Under the pieces are notes generated by a model. That model was given only the letters and a program-made list of their open reading frames with translations. It searched no databases and had not been told where the DNA came from. From the NCBI GenBank assembly GCA_015222055.1, contig JADFUR010000117.1, positions 1 through 64,000 on the forward strand: DNA of 64,000 nt. Reading direction: 5' to 3'. Positions 53,887 through 62,590 of the stretch are shown here, one piece after another. A program made the position numbers and the translations under genes. Every line of letters starts with the position of its first letter. The first letter of the stretch is position 1. This DNA is from Bacteroidota bacterium. Its GTDB lineage: Bacteria > Bacteroidota > Bacteroidia > Bacteroidales > B39-G9.

Positions 53887-54363
53887 ATGAAATTCAAATA
53901 TTCTTTTTTAATTGTTATACTTACAATTTTTTTGTTCTCAATTTCATCATGCGACAAAAATCGCATTTATGAAAAAAATAAGGATGTAGAAAATCACTTA
54001 TGGAACAAAGACAGTATTTTTAGCTTTAATGTAGAAATAACCGACACCATTACACCTTGCAATCTATATATAAACAGCAGAATTACAAGTCAATATCCAA
54101 AAAATAATTTATATTTATTTATCACAACTCATTTCCCATATAAAGAACAAATGTGTGATACAATAGAATGTTTTTTGGCAGATAAAAGCGGAAAATGGTA
54201 TGGAAAAGGATTTGGTGATGTATGGTCATACAAAATTCCTTATAAAAGAAATGTAATATTTCCTCACTCTGGAATCTACACTTTTGAAGTTGAACAAGCA
54301 ATGCGAACTGTTAACCTTCCATATGTTTTAGATGTGGGTTTAAGGGTTGAAAAAATAAAATAA
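53887..54363 (+). CDS. gldH: Gliding motility lipoprotein GldH
   Basis: I choose the start at 53887 (MKFKYSFLIV), because a longer frame beginning at 53797 overlaps ricT and would bury the signal peptide. This gives 158 residues with a lipobox LFSISSC (Cys near 22), so an envelope lipoprotein. The body, SFNVEITDTITPCNLYINSR through GKGFGDVWSYKIPYKRNVIFPHSGIYTFEVEQAMR, matches GldH of the gliding/T9SS set. The ricT-gldH neighbourhood supports the call. Confidence 0.88.
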   Translation: MKFKYSFLIVILTIFLFSISSCDKNRIYEKNKDVENHLWNKDSIFSFNVEITDTITPCNLYINSRITSQYPKNNLYLFITTHFPYKEQMCDTIECFLADKSGKWYGKGFGDVWSYKIPYKRNVIFPHSGIYTFEVEQAMRTVNLPYVLDVGLRVEKIK

Positions 54364-54366
54364 AAA

Positions 54367-55086
54367 GTGGCGAAACATAAAATAAAACATTTTAGCGAAT
54401 TCGGTTCTTTTGATTTCACATTTGAGCCAGACTTTAAAGAATTCTTTCAAGCTGATTATCATCTAAAAGGAAAATGGAACGAACAAGTTTTCAAAAATAA
54501 CAATCCAATTGTTCTCGAATTAGGTTGCGGCAAAGGCGAATATGCTACAAATTTGGCATTACAAAATCCAAATAAAAATTTTATTGGTATCGACATAAAA
54601 GGCAACCGAATGTGGAAAGGTGCATCCATTGCTTTTGAAAAAAAACTAAGCAATATTGCTTTTATAAGAACACAAATTGAGTTTGTAGATTCTTTTTTTT
54701 CCAAAAATGAAATTGAAGAAATATGGATAACATTTCCTGACCCACAACTTAAAAAATGTCGAAACAAAAAACGCCTTACCTCTACTCTATTCTTAAAAAA
54801 ATATATAAAATTTTTAACACCCGAGGGCTTTATTAATTTAAAAACTGACAATACTGTTCTTTACGATTATACTTTAGAGTTATTAAATAAAAATGGATTA
54901 AAAATTAACATATCAACCAACGATTTATACAAAGAATCAAATCCGGACTTAATTAAACTCTCAGAAGCCTCTTCTATTAAAACTTATTATGAGAAAAAAT
55001 ACTTAGAAAAAGGCGAAAAAATTAAATTCATTCAATTTAAACTTAGCAATAAAAATATTGAAGAACCAGAACCCTCAGAATATTAA
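54367..55086 (+). CDS. trmB: tRNA (guanine-N7)-methyltransferase
   Basis: Makes m7G46 in tRNA. 239 residues with a GTG start (54367), 3 bases after gldH; no ATG fits the N-terminus. The SAM motif is VLELGCGKGEYATNLA (near 58), and the family signatures FIGIDIKGNRMWKGA, WITFPDPQLKKCRNKKRLTS and NLKTDN are intact. The 3' end overlaps the next gene by 29 bp in another frame. Confidence 0.95.
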   Translation: MAKHKIKHFSEFGSFDFTFEPDFKEFFQADYHLKGKWNEQVFKNNNPIVLELGCGKGEYATNLALQNPNKNFIGIDIKGNRMWKGASIAFEKKLSNIAFIRTQIEFVDSFFSKNEIEEIWITFPDPQLKKCRNKKRLTSTLFLKKYIKFLTPEGFINLKTDNTVLYDYTLELLNKNGLKINISTNDLYKESNPDLIKLSEASSIKTYYEKKYLEKGEKIKFIQFKLSNKNIEEPEPSEY

Positions 55087-55408
55087 TTTTTTTGAAAAAG
55101 TATATCAAGTTACCCGAGAAATACCTTTTGGGAGAGTGAGCTCTTATGGAGCAATAGCACGATATATTGGCTCTCCACAGGCTGCACGAATGGTTGGTTG
55201 GGCTTTAAACAAATCGTTTAGTCAAAAAGAATTTGTCCCTGCTCATCGCGTAGTTAATAAAAACGGCTTGCTAACTGGCAAAAAACATTTTGGAGCTTCA
55301 AATATAATGAGGGAACTATTAGAAAACGAGAATGTTATAATAAAAAACGACCAAATTCTAAACTTTGAAGATGTTTTTTGGGATCCATATAAAGAATTAT
55401 CTCTTTAA
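55058..55408 (+). CDS. Alkyltransferase-like protein (MGMT fold without catalytic Cys)
   Basis: 116 residues of the O6-alkylguanine-DNA alkyltransferase C-terminal domain: FFEKVYQVTREIPFGRVSSYGAIARYIG and SPQAARMVGWALNKS with the Arg finger. The active-site motif PCHRV is PAHRVV, so the acceptor Cys is Ala. Proteins with this change (Atl1/YbaZ type) bind O6-alkylguanine and hand it to nucleotide excision repair, and cannot transfer the alkyl group. It overlaps trmB by 29 bp, which implies translational coupling. Confidence 0.88.
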   Translation: MKNQNPQNINFFEKVYQVTREIPFGRVSSYGAIARYIGSPQAARMVGWALNKSFSQKEFVPAHRVVNKNGLLTGKKHFGASNIMRELLENENVIIKNDQILNFEDVFWDPYKELSL

Positions 55409-55596
55409 GTCATCTGTTGCTCAACTTTAACGATTGCTTGCTAAATATTTTTTTTTAATAACCAGAGTTCAATTAATACAAATTATTATTCCCCAAAGTA
55501 GAATTACCTAAAAATCAAACCATTATAGATATATCTCATTCTCAAAATCAATAAAAAAACATTGATTTAAGAACCTATACTTTTCGAGAACTTCTC

Positions 55597-55714
55597 TTAA
55601 TTCCGCAGGGGAATAAAATTTATGCTCTAAATAACAGACTGCTCCCTGCGGTTATCTTGTTTATTATCAATACCCCCGATTAAAATCGGGGGCTAATCAT
55701 ATTTTTTCCTTTCA
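55597..55714. repeat. Dispersed 120-bp repeat, copy 2
   Basis: Partner of 39503-39620. Here the inner hairpin CCCCCGAT (55673-55680) / ATCGGGGG (55685-55692) is perfect, while copy 1 has lost its right arm. CCGCAGGG and CCCTGCGG form a second pairing. The remainder of the gene-free stretch 55409-55982 is AT-rich. It includes a possible weak hairpin downstream of the alkyltransferase-like gene and nothing coding that I can support. Confidence 0.8.
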
Positions 55715-55982
55715 GGAAATTATTTCTTAACGAAAAACTTTTATAGCCGTCATTCCTAACGAATGTGAGAAATCCCATTATTAATTAACAGATGCTAAAA
55801 CGAATTCCGCATGACTGACAACTTACAAAACAATAAAATACCCATATCGATTGGTAAATATTTTGGAGCGAATTTTTTATCACTTCATTTTCAATTTATT
55901 ACTTTCATTTTTAAAGGTAAAAAAGTTTTGCAAACTAATTAAACCGATCTTAATATATACCGTGTTGGGCGTTCGTACATTA

Positions 55983-56867
55983 TTACGGTTTCTCCCAAAA
56001 CAACAATGGATCGCTTATATAATAGGTTTTTATTGATCCTCTAATTCCATGATTATGTTTTATGTTTGCATATTTTTTATAATCCAAAGGAATTAATTGT
56101 ATAAATTCTCTTTTTTTACCCTCTTCTTTTGTTTCATAATTATATTCGCTTTTTATTGCACATTCTATTCGATATAAATTTTTTGCCATATATGAATAAA
56201 GATATCTTTTAATGGTTTGTGAATGTTTATGATTCCAATTTGCATCAGGATTTATAATCATCGGTTTATCATTTATTAATCTATCTCTCACTTCTTCAAT
56301 ACTTAACAATTCGCCTTTTTCATTCATAACATAAGCTTCAAAAGTTGGATCCATCCAAATCCATTTATGCAATGATTTTATATAAACCATGTTGATTACA
56401 TGACAATCATTATCTGTAGAATCCTTAGGCATGCAAGTTACATATCTGGATTTGTAACCCATGGCAAGGTAAACTTCATTTAATGTAATTGCCAATCCAC
56501 GACAATTTAAAGTTCTATTTTCTGTTTTGCAAACTTCAATCATATTGTAAGCATTTCTTTTATCAGGGATTCCTTTACATCCATCCCATGGAATCAAATT
56601 ATGTATCCACCTCATTAAATTAATAACTTTTGAGATATCATTTCCTTTACCAGCAATGGAATCTAAGTTATATGTATTTTTTAATAGTTTTAGATTTTTA
56701 TCTTTTTTTGATTGATATGTAAACTCAATATCTTCATTTTTTTCATTTAAATCATAATCTTTTGCATTTTTTAAAAGATTAAGATATTTTCCTTCATTAA
56801 TTATTTGACATGAAATTGTTGAACTAAAAAGGATGATACTAAAAAATACTATTACTATTCTTTTCAT
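55983..56867 (-). CDS. Exported transglutaminase-like protein
   Basis: 294 residues with a signal peptide (cleavage near TISCQ, or a lipobox ISC at residue 20). A transglutaminase-like papain fold at about 85-200: Cys in NRTLNCRGLAITLNEVYLA, His in DNDCHVINMVY and Asp in WIWMDPTFEAYVM form the full triad. It may act as a peptidase or cross-linker in the envelope. It is the last gene of the ABC cluster, 92 bp after the second permease, and is probably read with it. Substrate unknown. Confidence 0.82.
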   Translation of the reverse strand: MKRIVIVFFSIILFSSTISCQIINEGKYLNLLKNAKDYDLNEKNEDIEFTYQSKKDKNLKLLKNTYNLDSIAGKGNDISKVINLMRWIHNLIPWDGCKGIPDKRNAYNMIEVCKTENRTLNCRGLAITLNEVYLAMGYKSRYVTCMPKDSTDNDCHVINMVYIKSLHKWIWMDPTFEAYVMNEKGELLSIEEVRDRLINDKPMIINPDANWNHKHSQTIKRYLYSYMAKNLYRIECAIKSEYNYETKEEGKKREFIQLIPLDYKKYANIKHNHGIRGSIKTYYISDPLLFWEKP

Positions 56868-56959
56868 ATTATTAATTATTTTGTTGATATTATACAGTCT
56901 ATTTTATAATTGACAATTTTGGGTATGACGCCTATAAAAATGATAAAAAATCTAAACAT

Positions 56960-58360
56960 CTAACCTCTAACATCGTATTTCACAAACACAGCAAAGCCCA
57001 AAAAGAAAATTACTCCTGTGTATATTATCATAATTATTAAATAATTACTCAAATACTGTAATCTCTCACCAAATAAAATCTGTTTTTCTTTATAAACAGG
57101 AACTTCTGAAATATCTACAAATTTTCTTGTTGTTGAATAATTTTCATAAGGATTATACCAATGGGGACTTTTATTATCTTTAGCATCAAAATTTTTAAAA
57201 AAGCCAAGAAATTGTTTCTGATAAACATGTAAGCCATTCCAATTTTTTTTAAATCTCAAATAACCACCTCCGAGATATGCTTCGGTAATATAATTAAACA
57301 AACAAACAGGTGAAAAAAGCGTAAATAAACGCGTACTCTCTAATTGTCTTAACCTGCTGTTGTTATAAGCATCCATATATTTTTTCTCATTATTCAGTAA
57401 ATTTGTTTGATTCTTTGCTCTCAATTCATGTTCTGGGTGAAATAAATTTCCACTATTACTACTCCAACTTCCTTCAGGTGCATTTCTGTTTATTTCATCT
57501 GCTTCTTTATCCTTTTTATTTATAACTGCTTCAACATGTTCTATTTTAAACAATTTATTTGCCCAAAAAATAGATGTATTAGGAATTATCACAATAAAAA
57601 TTAACCATATAGCAAGAGAATAAAGAAGACTGATATTTGATTTTTTTGTAATAACAGAAGTAAGCAATCCAAAAGCAGTTACGCATGCAACAAAAATTAA
57701 TGTAAACACAAGGAATCCCAAAATATCAATAATTATTATATTTGTGAATTGAATATCACCAAAAATTAAAAGAATTATTAAACTGATAATAACACCTATA
57801 ATTGTTTCAAGCATTATTACTGTAATAACACTTAAATATTTACCGAAGAATAATGTTCCACGCGAAATTGAATTTGACAAACAAAGAGCAAGTGTTCTCG
57901 TCTCTTTTTCCCCCGAAATTAAATCAAAAGAAAATAGCAAGGATAAAAAACTTAAAATCACAGTAACTATAAAAACCCAGTTTATTTCATTGGAGTCTTT
58001 AATAAAAGGATTAACGCTACCCTTACCAATTTGAAAATCACGCACATAATATGCCGAATAGTTATATTGATTCGGAAAATATTTATCTTTGCAATCAGAA
58101 ATAAAACCATTTGATTTTGGGCGATGCATAAACATTCTGTTATTAACAGCCAAAATGCTGGCACTTTCTTTCGCATCTTCTCTTATTCGTTTTATATTTT
58201 CCTTCTCGTATTTCTCAAAATTTTTTATATTGTCTTTATAGCTAATTATATACGAAACAGTGCCAATAGCAAATGTAATGATTACAATAAATAAAGATAT
58301 TTGAAATCTCAAACTTGATACATTTTGTTGTATCTCTCGTATGAATATTGTTTTTAACAT
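56960..58360 (-). CDS. ABC-2 type transporter permease (second)
   Basis: 466 residues: a helix near 20-40, a soluble loop to about 130, a cluster of helices at 130-265, a long extracytoplasmic segment (about 270-430) and a last helix at 440-462. IFIREIQQNVSSLRFQISL and SGEKETRTLALCLSNSISRGTLFFGKYL are typical of the DUF3526/NosY-like permeases. It pairs with the next permease (20-bp gap) and the ATPase at 60121. Confidence 0.85.
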   Translation of the reverse strand: MLKTIFIREIQQNVSSLRFQISLFIVIITFAIGTVSYIISYKDNIKNFEKYEKENIKRIREDAKESASILAVNNRMFMHRPKSNGFISDCKDKYFPNQYNYSAYYVRDFQIGKGSVNPFIKDSNEINWVFIVTVILSFLSLLFSFDLISGEKETRTLALCLSNSISRGTLFFGKYLSVITVIMLETIIGVIISLIILLIFGDIQFTNIIIIDILGFLVFTLIFVACVTAFGLLTSVITKKSNISLLYSLAIWLIFIVIIPNTSIFWANKLFKIEHVEAVINKKDKEADEINRNAPEGSWSSNSGNLFHPEHELRAKNQTNLLNNEKKYMDAYNNSRLRQLESTRLFTLFSPVCLFNYITEAYLGGGYLRFKKNWNGLHVYQKQFLGFFKNFDAKDNKSPHWYNPYENYSTTRKFVDISEVPVYKEKQILFGERLQYLSNYLIIMIIYTGVIFFLGFAVFVKYDVRG

Positions 58361-58379
58361 AATTATATTAATTAAATTA

Positions 58380-59912
58380 TTATCTCAAATCATATTTTCT
58401 GAACGATAAGACAGTCAGATAGAAAAATATTATACTAATAATTACCAAAAATGAGAGCTTTATTATTGATTGAGATAATTCTTGTATTAAAGATGTTTGA
58501 TGAAATTTAAAAACAGGAATATCCGATAAATCAAGATAAGGATAGTAATTACTAAACCAAGAAGGCGGACAATCTTCTATGCATTTAATTGAATTCCACA
58601 TTTTCTCTAATTTTTTTTTCGGTGGAAACGTATTAATATCCTGAGGCGTAATATATTCGGGTAATTCAAACATCTTGTTATCAACAAAATATTGAACAAA
58701 CGTTTTTCTGTAATCTCTAACATTACTCATAAAATCATTATACTCTTGAGTATTTGTTTGACATAAAGAAGACGATATGTTTTCAAATAAATCAGAAGGT
58801 GAGAACCATGCAAAACTCTTGGCTAATTTTTTTTGTTTCATTAAGTCGTCAAGATATTTTTTTTGATATACCCACTTTTTATCTGCATAATCAATTCTTA
58901 ATGGTTCTTTAAAGGTTTTAATTTTTATCTCAAAATCAATAACTTCTCTACTGTCTCCTGTGGTTTCAAAGTAACCGTCATATCCGCCATTCAAATTAAA
59001 ATGATCTCTATCAATATCAAAAGAATTGTTAAAATTTACACATTTATCAGAAAACTCATTATCTAATTGATCCATAGCATATTTCATATTTTCGTAAAGA
59101 CCAACTTTGCTAAAAGTTTTAACAAGGTAAGTAGAGATGTTTGGGAACAGGAATAAAAACCATATCCATAAAAACAGATTTATGATAATACTCGTAATAG
59201 AACATTTTACTTTACTCGAAATAAAAGTTGATAGGAATATGAAAAACGACATGTAAATAAATGAAGCAAAAAACAGCAATGCTACATGCAACCAATCATT
59301 GGCAGTTAAAGAAACATCTTGTGAAAAAATAATTATTAAACAGCTTAATATGAAGTTAAACAGCAGTATAGGTATAAGAGTAAGATATATGCCTGCAATT
59401 TTTCCTGAAAGAAAACTTGAACGACTAATCCGATTTGAAAATATTAATTTCAAAGTGCCGTTTTCCTTTTCTTTTGAAAATATATCGTACGAAAAAACTA
59501 ATGCTAATAATGACATTATTATTGCAATAACATTGATGAAATCTATTGAAAAAAATGAGTTTAACAAAGGATTGTCACGCTCAGCGGTTTTTCCCTGTGC
59601 AAATAAAGGGATCTTGCCTAAATATATTGTTACTCTATTGCCTACATTATTACTTATCCCTTTACAAAAAATACTTAATGCTTGTGGGGGTTTTACAATT
59701 TCAGGTCGTACACCTGAATATACACGCGTTTGTTTAAATTCTTTTTCTGCTTTTGCTTTTTCAACTTGATATACTCTTAACCTGTTTTGATAATCATTAA
59801 CATTTACAATTACCGTAAAAGGAATAAGAAACAAGCATAATAAAAAAGCTATAATAAATCTTGTTGAAATTAGATTCAATAAAAAATCTTTTTTTGCTAT
59901 AAGCCAAGCCAT
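58380..59912 (-). CDS. ABC-2 type transporter permease (first)
   Basis: 510 residues, a paralogue of its neighbour. The helical block SIDFINVIAIIMSLLALVF then SYDIFSKEKENGTLKLIFSNRISRSSFLSGKIAGIYL is the common core. The large segment at about 280-470, full of aromatic and charged residues, should face the periplasm. Two different permeases with one ATPase suggest a heterodimeric exporter. The 208-bp gap to the ATPase gene has a GTGAAAT / ATTTCAC hairpin (60056-60078) that may weaken read-through. Confidence 0.85.
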   Translation of the reverse strand: MAWLIAKKDFLLNLISTRFIIAFLLCLFLIPFTVIVNVNDYQNRLRVYQVEKAKAEKEFKQTRVYSGVRPEIVKPPQALSIFCKGISNNVGNRVTIYLGKIPLFAQGKTAERDNPLLNSFFSIDFINVIAIIMSLLALVFSYDIFSKEKENGTLKLIFSNRISRSSFLSGKIAGIYLTLIPILLFNFILSCLIIIFSQDVSLTANDWLHVALLFFASFIYMSFFIFLSTFISSKVKCSITSIIINLFLWIWFLFLFPNISTYLVKTFSKVGLYENMKYAMDQLDNEFSDKCVNFNNSFDIDRDHFNLNGGYDGYFETTGDSREVIDFEIKIKTFKEPLRIDYADKKWVYQKKYLDDLMKQKKLAKSFAWFSPSDLFENISSSLCQTNTQEYNDFMSNVRDYRKTFVQYFVDNKMFELPEYITPQDINTFPPKKKLEKMWNSIKCIEDCPPSWFSNYYPYLDLSDIPVFKFHQTSLIQELSQSIIKLSFLVIISIIFFYLTVLSFRKYDLR

Positions 59913-60120
59913 AATGAATTATAAATTATATTTATTAATTATTTATTTGAATGAAAACAGCTACTCTTAAAGACTAAAGTAAAAAGTATTTCAAAATTAT
60001 TTTTTTCTTTTTACTTTGAATTTTTTAGCCCCTGTTAAATAATTGCTTTGCCATTGTGAAATATGCTTCGCATTTCACTTGGTAAACATTTCACAGGGTA
60101 AACTTTAGCCTTTAGCCTTA

Positions 60121-60837
60121 TCAGACAACAGGTTCCTGCATATAATCAAGATATATTCTTTCAAGGTCGTCCTCAAGAAATTCTTTTCGTGTTCGCATCA
60201 TAACCAAACGCCCGTCTTTCATTATTCCAACTTTATCGGCAATAGCTTTTGCACGAAAAATATCATGCGTACACATAAATATTGCTTTCCCTTCTTGCTT
60301 CAGTCTTAAAAGAATTCTTGTCAGTTCAGATGCTGCCTTTGGGTCAAGACCTGTTGTTGGTTCATCAAGTAAAATCGCCGGGGTGTCTTTAATTATTGCA
60401 ATTGTCAGTCCTATTTTTTGTCGCATTCCTTTCGAAAATGTTTTAACCTTCTTTTCAAATGCCTCTTCTTGCAAGCCAACATCTCTCATATACATATAAT
60501 AGTCTTCTTTGGTAAGATTATTTTTTCCTCCGAGTCTTGCAAAAAAGTCAAGATTCTGACGTGCTGTAAAATTCCCATACAGCATTACATTCTCACATAC
60601 ATAAGAAATATATTTTTTTGCTTTAAGCGGTTCTTTGCTAACATCAATATCATTAATAAATGCCTTGCCACTTGTTGGCTCAATAAAATTCAGAAAAAGG
60701 TTTATTGTTGTTGTTTTTCCGGCACCATTAGCACCTAACAAACAAAATATTTCACCTTTACCAATTTCAAGATTTAACGCATCTAAAGCAAGATGGTTGT
60801 CTTCATATCTTTTTGTTAAATCAACTGCTTTTAACAT
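60121..60837 (-). CDS. ABC transporter ATP-binding protein
   Basis: 238 residues. Walker A LLGANGAGKTTTINLFLNF (near 33), Q-loop region ISYVCENVMLYG, signature FSKGMRQKIGLTIAI, Walker B AILLDEPTTGLDPKA and the H-loop CTHD are all intact. It is the energy subunit for the two ABC-2 permeases downstream. The family (CcmA/NatA-like) includes drug, polysaccharide and gliding-type exporters. Stop TGA. Confidence 0.94.
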   Translation of the reverse strand: MLKAVDLTKRYEDNHLALDALNLEIGKGEIFCLLGANGAGKTTTINLFLNFIEPTSGKAFINDIDVSKEPLKAKKYISYVCENVMLYGNFTARQNLDFFARLGGKNNLTKEDYYMYMRDVGLQEEAFEKKVKTFSKGMRQKIGLTIAIIKDTPAILLDEPTTGLDPKAASELTRILLRLKQEGKAIFMCTHDIFRAKAIADKVGIMKDGRLVMMRTRKEFLEDDLERIYLDYMQEPVV

Positions 60838-60951
60838 AATCTTTTATTTTATATTTAATTAAATTACGAAGTATGGTTTTAATAATACTTTCGAATTTCA
60901 AATTTTATTATAGAATCATTTTCTTGAGTGTCCAAATTAATTTTTAATTCA

Positions 60952-62418
60952 TTACCGTTTACTAATTTTTATACCAAACATCACAATCCCAATAACTATG
61001 CCTACGAGGAGTAAAATTAAAAGCATTGTACCAACTATTGGAACTTTAGCTTTAACTTTTACCTGAACGGTTTTATCTTCAGTATATACATTGCGGTTAT
61101 TAGCTTGTGCTTCGGTCTTTATTTTTATCTCCTGAACACCTACATCAACATCTTTAGGTGGCATTATTGATATAATAACTTCTTTTTCTTTACCTGGTTT
61201 CAAACTCTGAATCAAATCGGGTTGAATTACAGCTTTCCAATTTAGAGGGTTTTCTGTCTTAATAATTATATTATTAATAATTCTTGTTCCCTCGTTTTTA
61301 ACATTAACTTTTATTGCAAGGCTATCTCCAACAGTAATTTCATGATATAAGTCGGAAACTCGAAGAATAATATGACCTATACCTTTTGGTATTAATTCAA
61401 GTTTTATTTTACCTCCGTGAATATTTTTTATTTGCTTTTCACTCAACACATTGTCTATATTTTTTATTTTATTATACTCATCATCAAGTAAAACCAAAGC
61501 ATAAAACTTGATAGCTTTATCAATAACGATGTCTTTATCTTCACGTTCAGGCATATATGCTTTTAAAACAAGTTTTCGGGTGTTTTCACCCTGGCTGAAA
61601 CGTAACTGACTTAATCGTGATTTTGTTTCGCCATCAAAAAAATTATAAGTGATTTGACGAGGAAGATTTACAACCATAAGGTGATAAGTAATGTTTGAAT
61701 TTGAGAACCTTTCTAAGCTTAAATCAAAAGAAGCCGATTTGCCAAGATCAATCTCTTGTGCAAAGCTATTTGATATAATATCAACCATATTTGTACTGGA
61801 ATCTTTTTCAAGATAAATATTTTTAGAATCATTTTGCCCGTTATAATTCAAACAAACCTGAACGCTTTCTACATCTTTTAAAAGACGGAAATCTACAGTT
61901 GCAGTTTCGCCAACATTAATTGAAGGAATACGTATTTCGTAAGGTGAACCTATAATTGTTTTATTTTCAATATTTTTGAGAGAGACAAAGACATTATAAA
62001 CCTTTCCGGTTTTCATATCAGGCGTAAAAATATCGGAATATTCTTTAAATTCCTTTAAAAAATCCTGGTTGCCTGCCATGGTATTTTTAATTACAATTTT
62101 CACTCTTCTATCACCACCCGGCATTTGATATTTAATTGCTTTTTCAACAATAATATATGTTTGTTGACCAATCAATTTTAATATTAATTTTTGATAATCA
62201 ACTTCTTCGCTTAACAACTCATTTTTTGATTTATTAAATTCATCTTGCGAAATTGCATCATTAGTAAGTAATTTTTTATCATTTTCAAATTTTTGAATTG
62301 CAATTTGGTAAGATGCCTTTGCTTTTTTTAAATCTAACATTAAAGTAGCTTGCCCTTCTTGTGCCTTAATGCCTGTAAATAAAAAAATTGTAAACAAAAA
62401 TATTGTTATTTTTTTCAT
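60952..62418 (-). CDS. NEW3-domain membrane protein of an ABC export cluster
   Basis: 488 residues: a signal peptide (cleavage near GIKAQ, residue 19), a short helical segment, several beta-sandwich repeats (about 85-220 and 220-340) and a C-terminal NEW3/COG1470-like Ig domain (VGDSLAIKVNVKNEGTRIINNIIIKTENPLNWK ...), closed by one membrane helix (about 462-484) and a basic tail. So it is a large periplasmic protein held in the inner membrane. The link with the ABC genes and the TolC-like gene suggests an accessory or adaptor subunit. No enzymatic motif is seen. Confidence 0.7.
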   Translation of the reverse strand: MKKITIFLFTIFLFTGIKAQEGQATLMLDLKKAKASYQIAIQKFENDKKLLTNDAISQDEFNKSKNELLSEEVDYQKLILKLIGQQTYIIVEKAIKYQMPGGDRRVKIVIKNTMAGNQDFLKEFKEYSDIFTPDMKTGKVYNVFVSLKNIENKTIIGSPYEIRIPSINVGETATVDFRLLKDVESVQVCLNYNGQNDSKNIYLEKDSSTNMVDIISNSFAQEIDLGKSASFDLSLERFSNSNITYHLMVVNLPRQITYNFFDGETKSRLSQLRFSQGENTRKLVLKAYMPEREDKDIVIDKAIKFYALVLLDDEYNKIKNIDNVLSEKQIKNIHGGKIKLELIPKGIGHIILRVSDLYHEITVGDSLAIKVNVKNEGTRIINNIIIKTENPLNWKAVIQPDLIQSLKPGKEKEVIISIMPPKDVDVGVQEIKIKTEAQANNRNVYTEDKTVQVKVKAKVPIVGTMLLILLLVGIVIGIVMFGIKISKR

Positions 62419-62590
62419 GTGTTTATGTTTTATATTTCTATGATATTCAGTTGATTATATTGTTTTGTCATTGTTCGTCATTTGACTTCGCCGTCATTCA
62501 TTGTCATTAAGTCATTACCTTCTAATTCCTAATTCTCTTTGGTCATCAATGTTTCACAACCTCACAATTTTACAACCTCACAACAAACAA

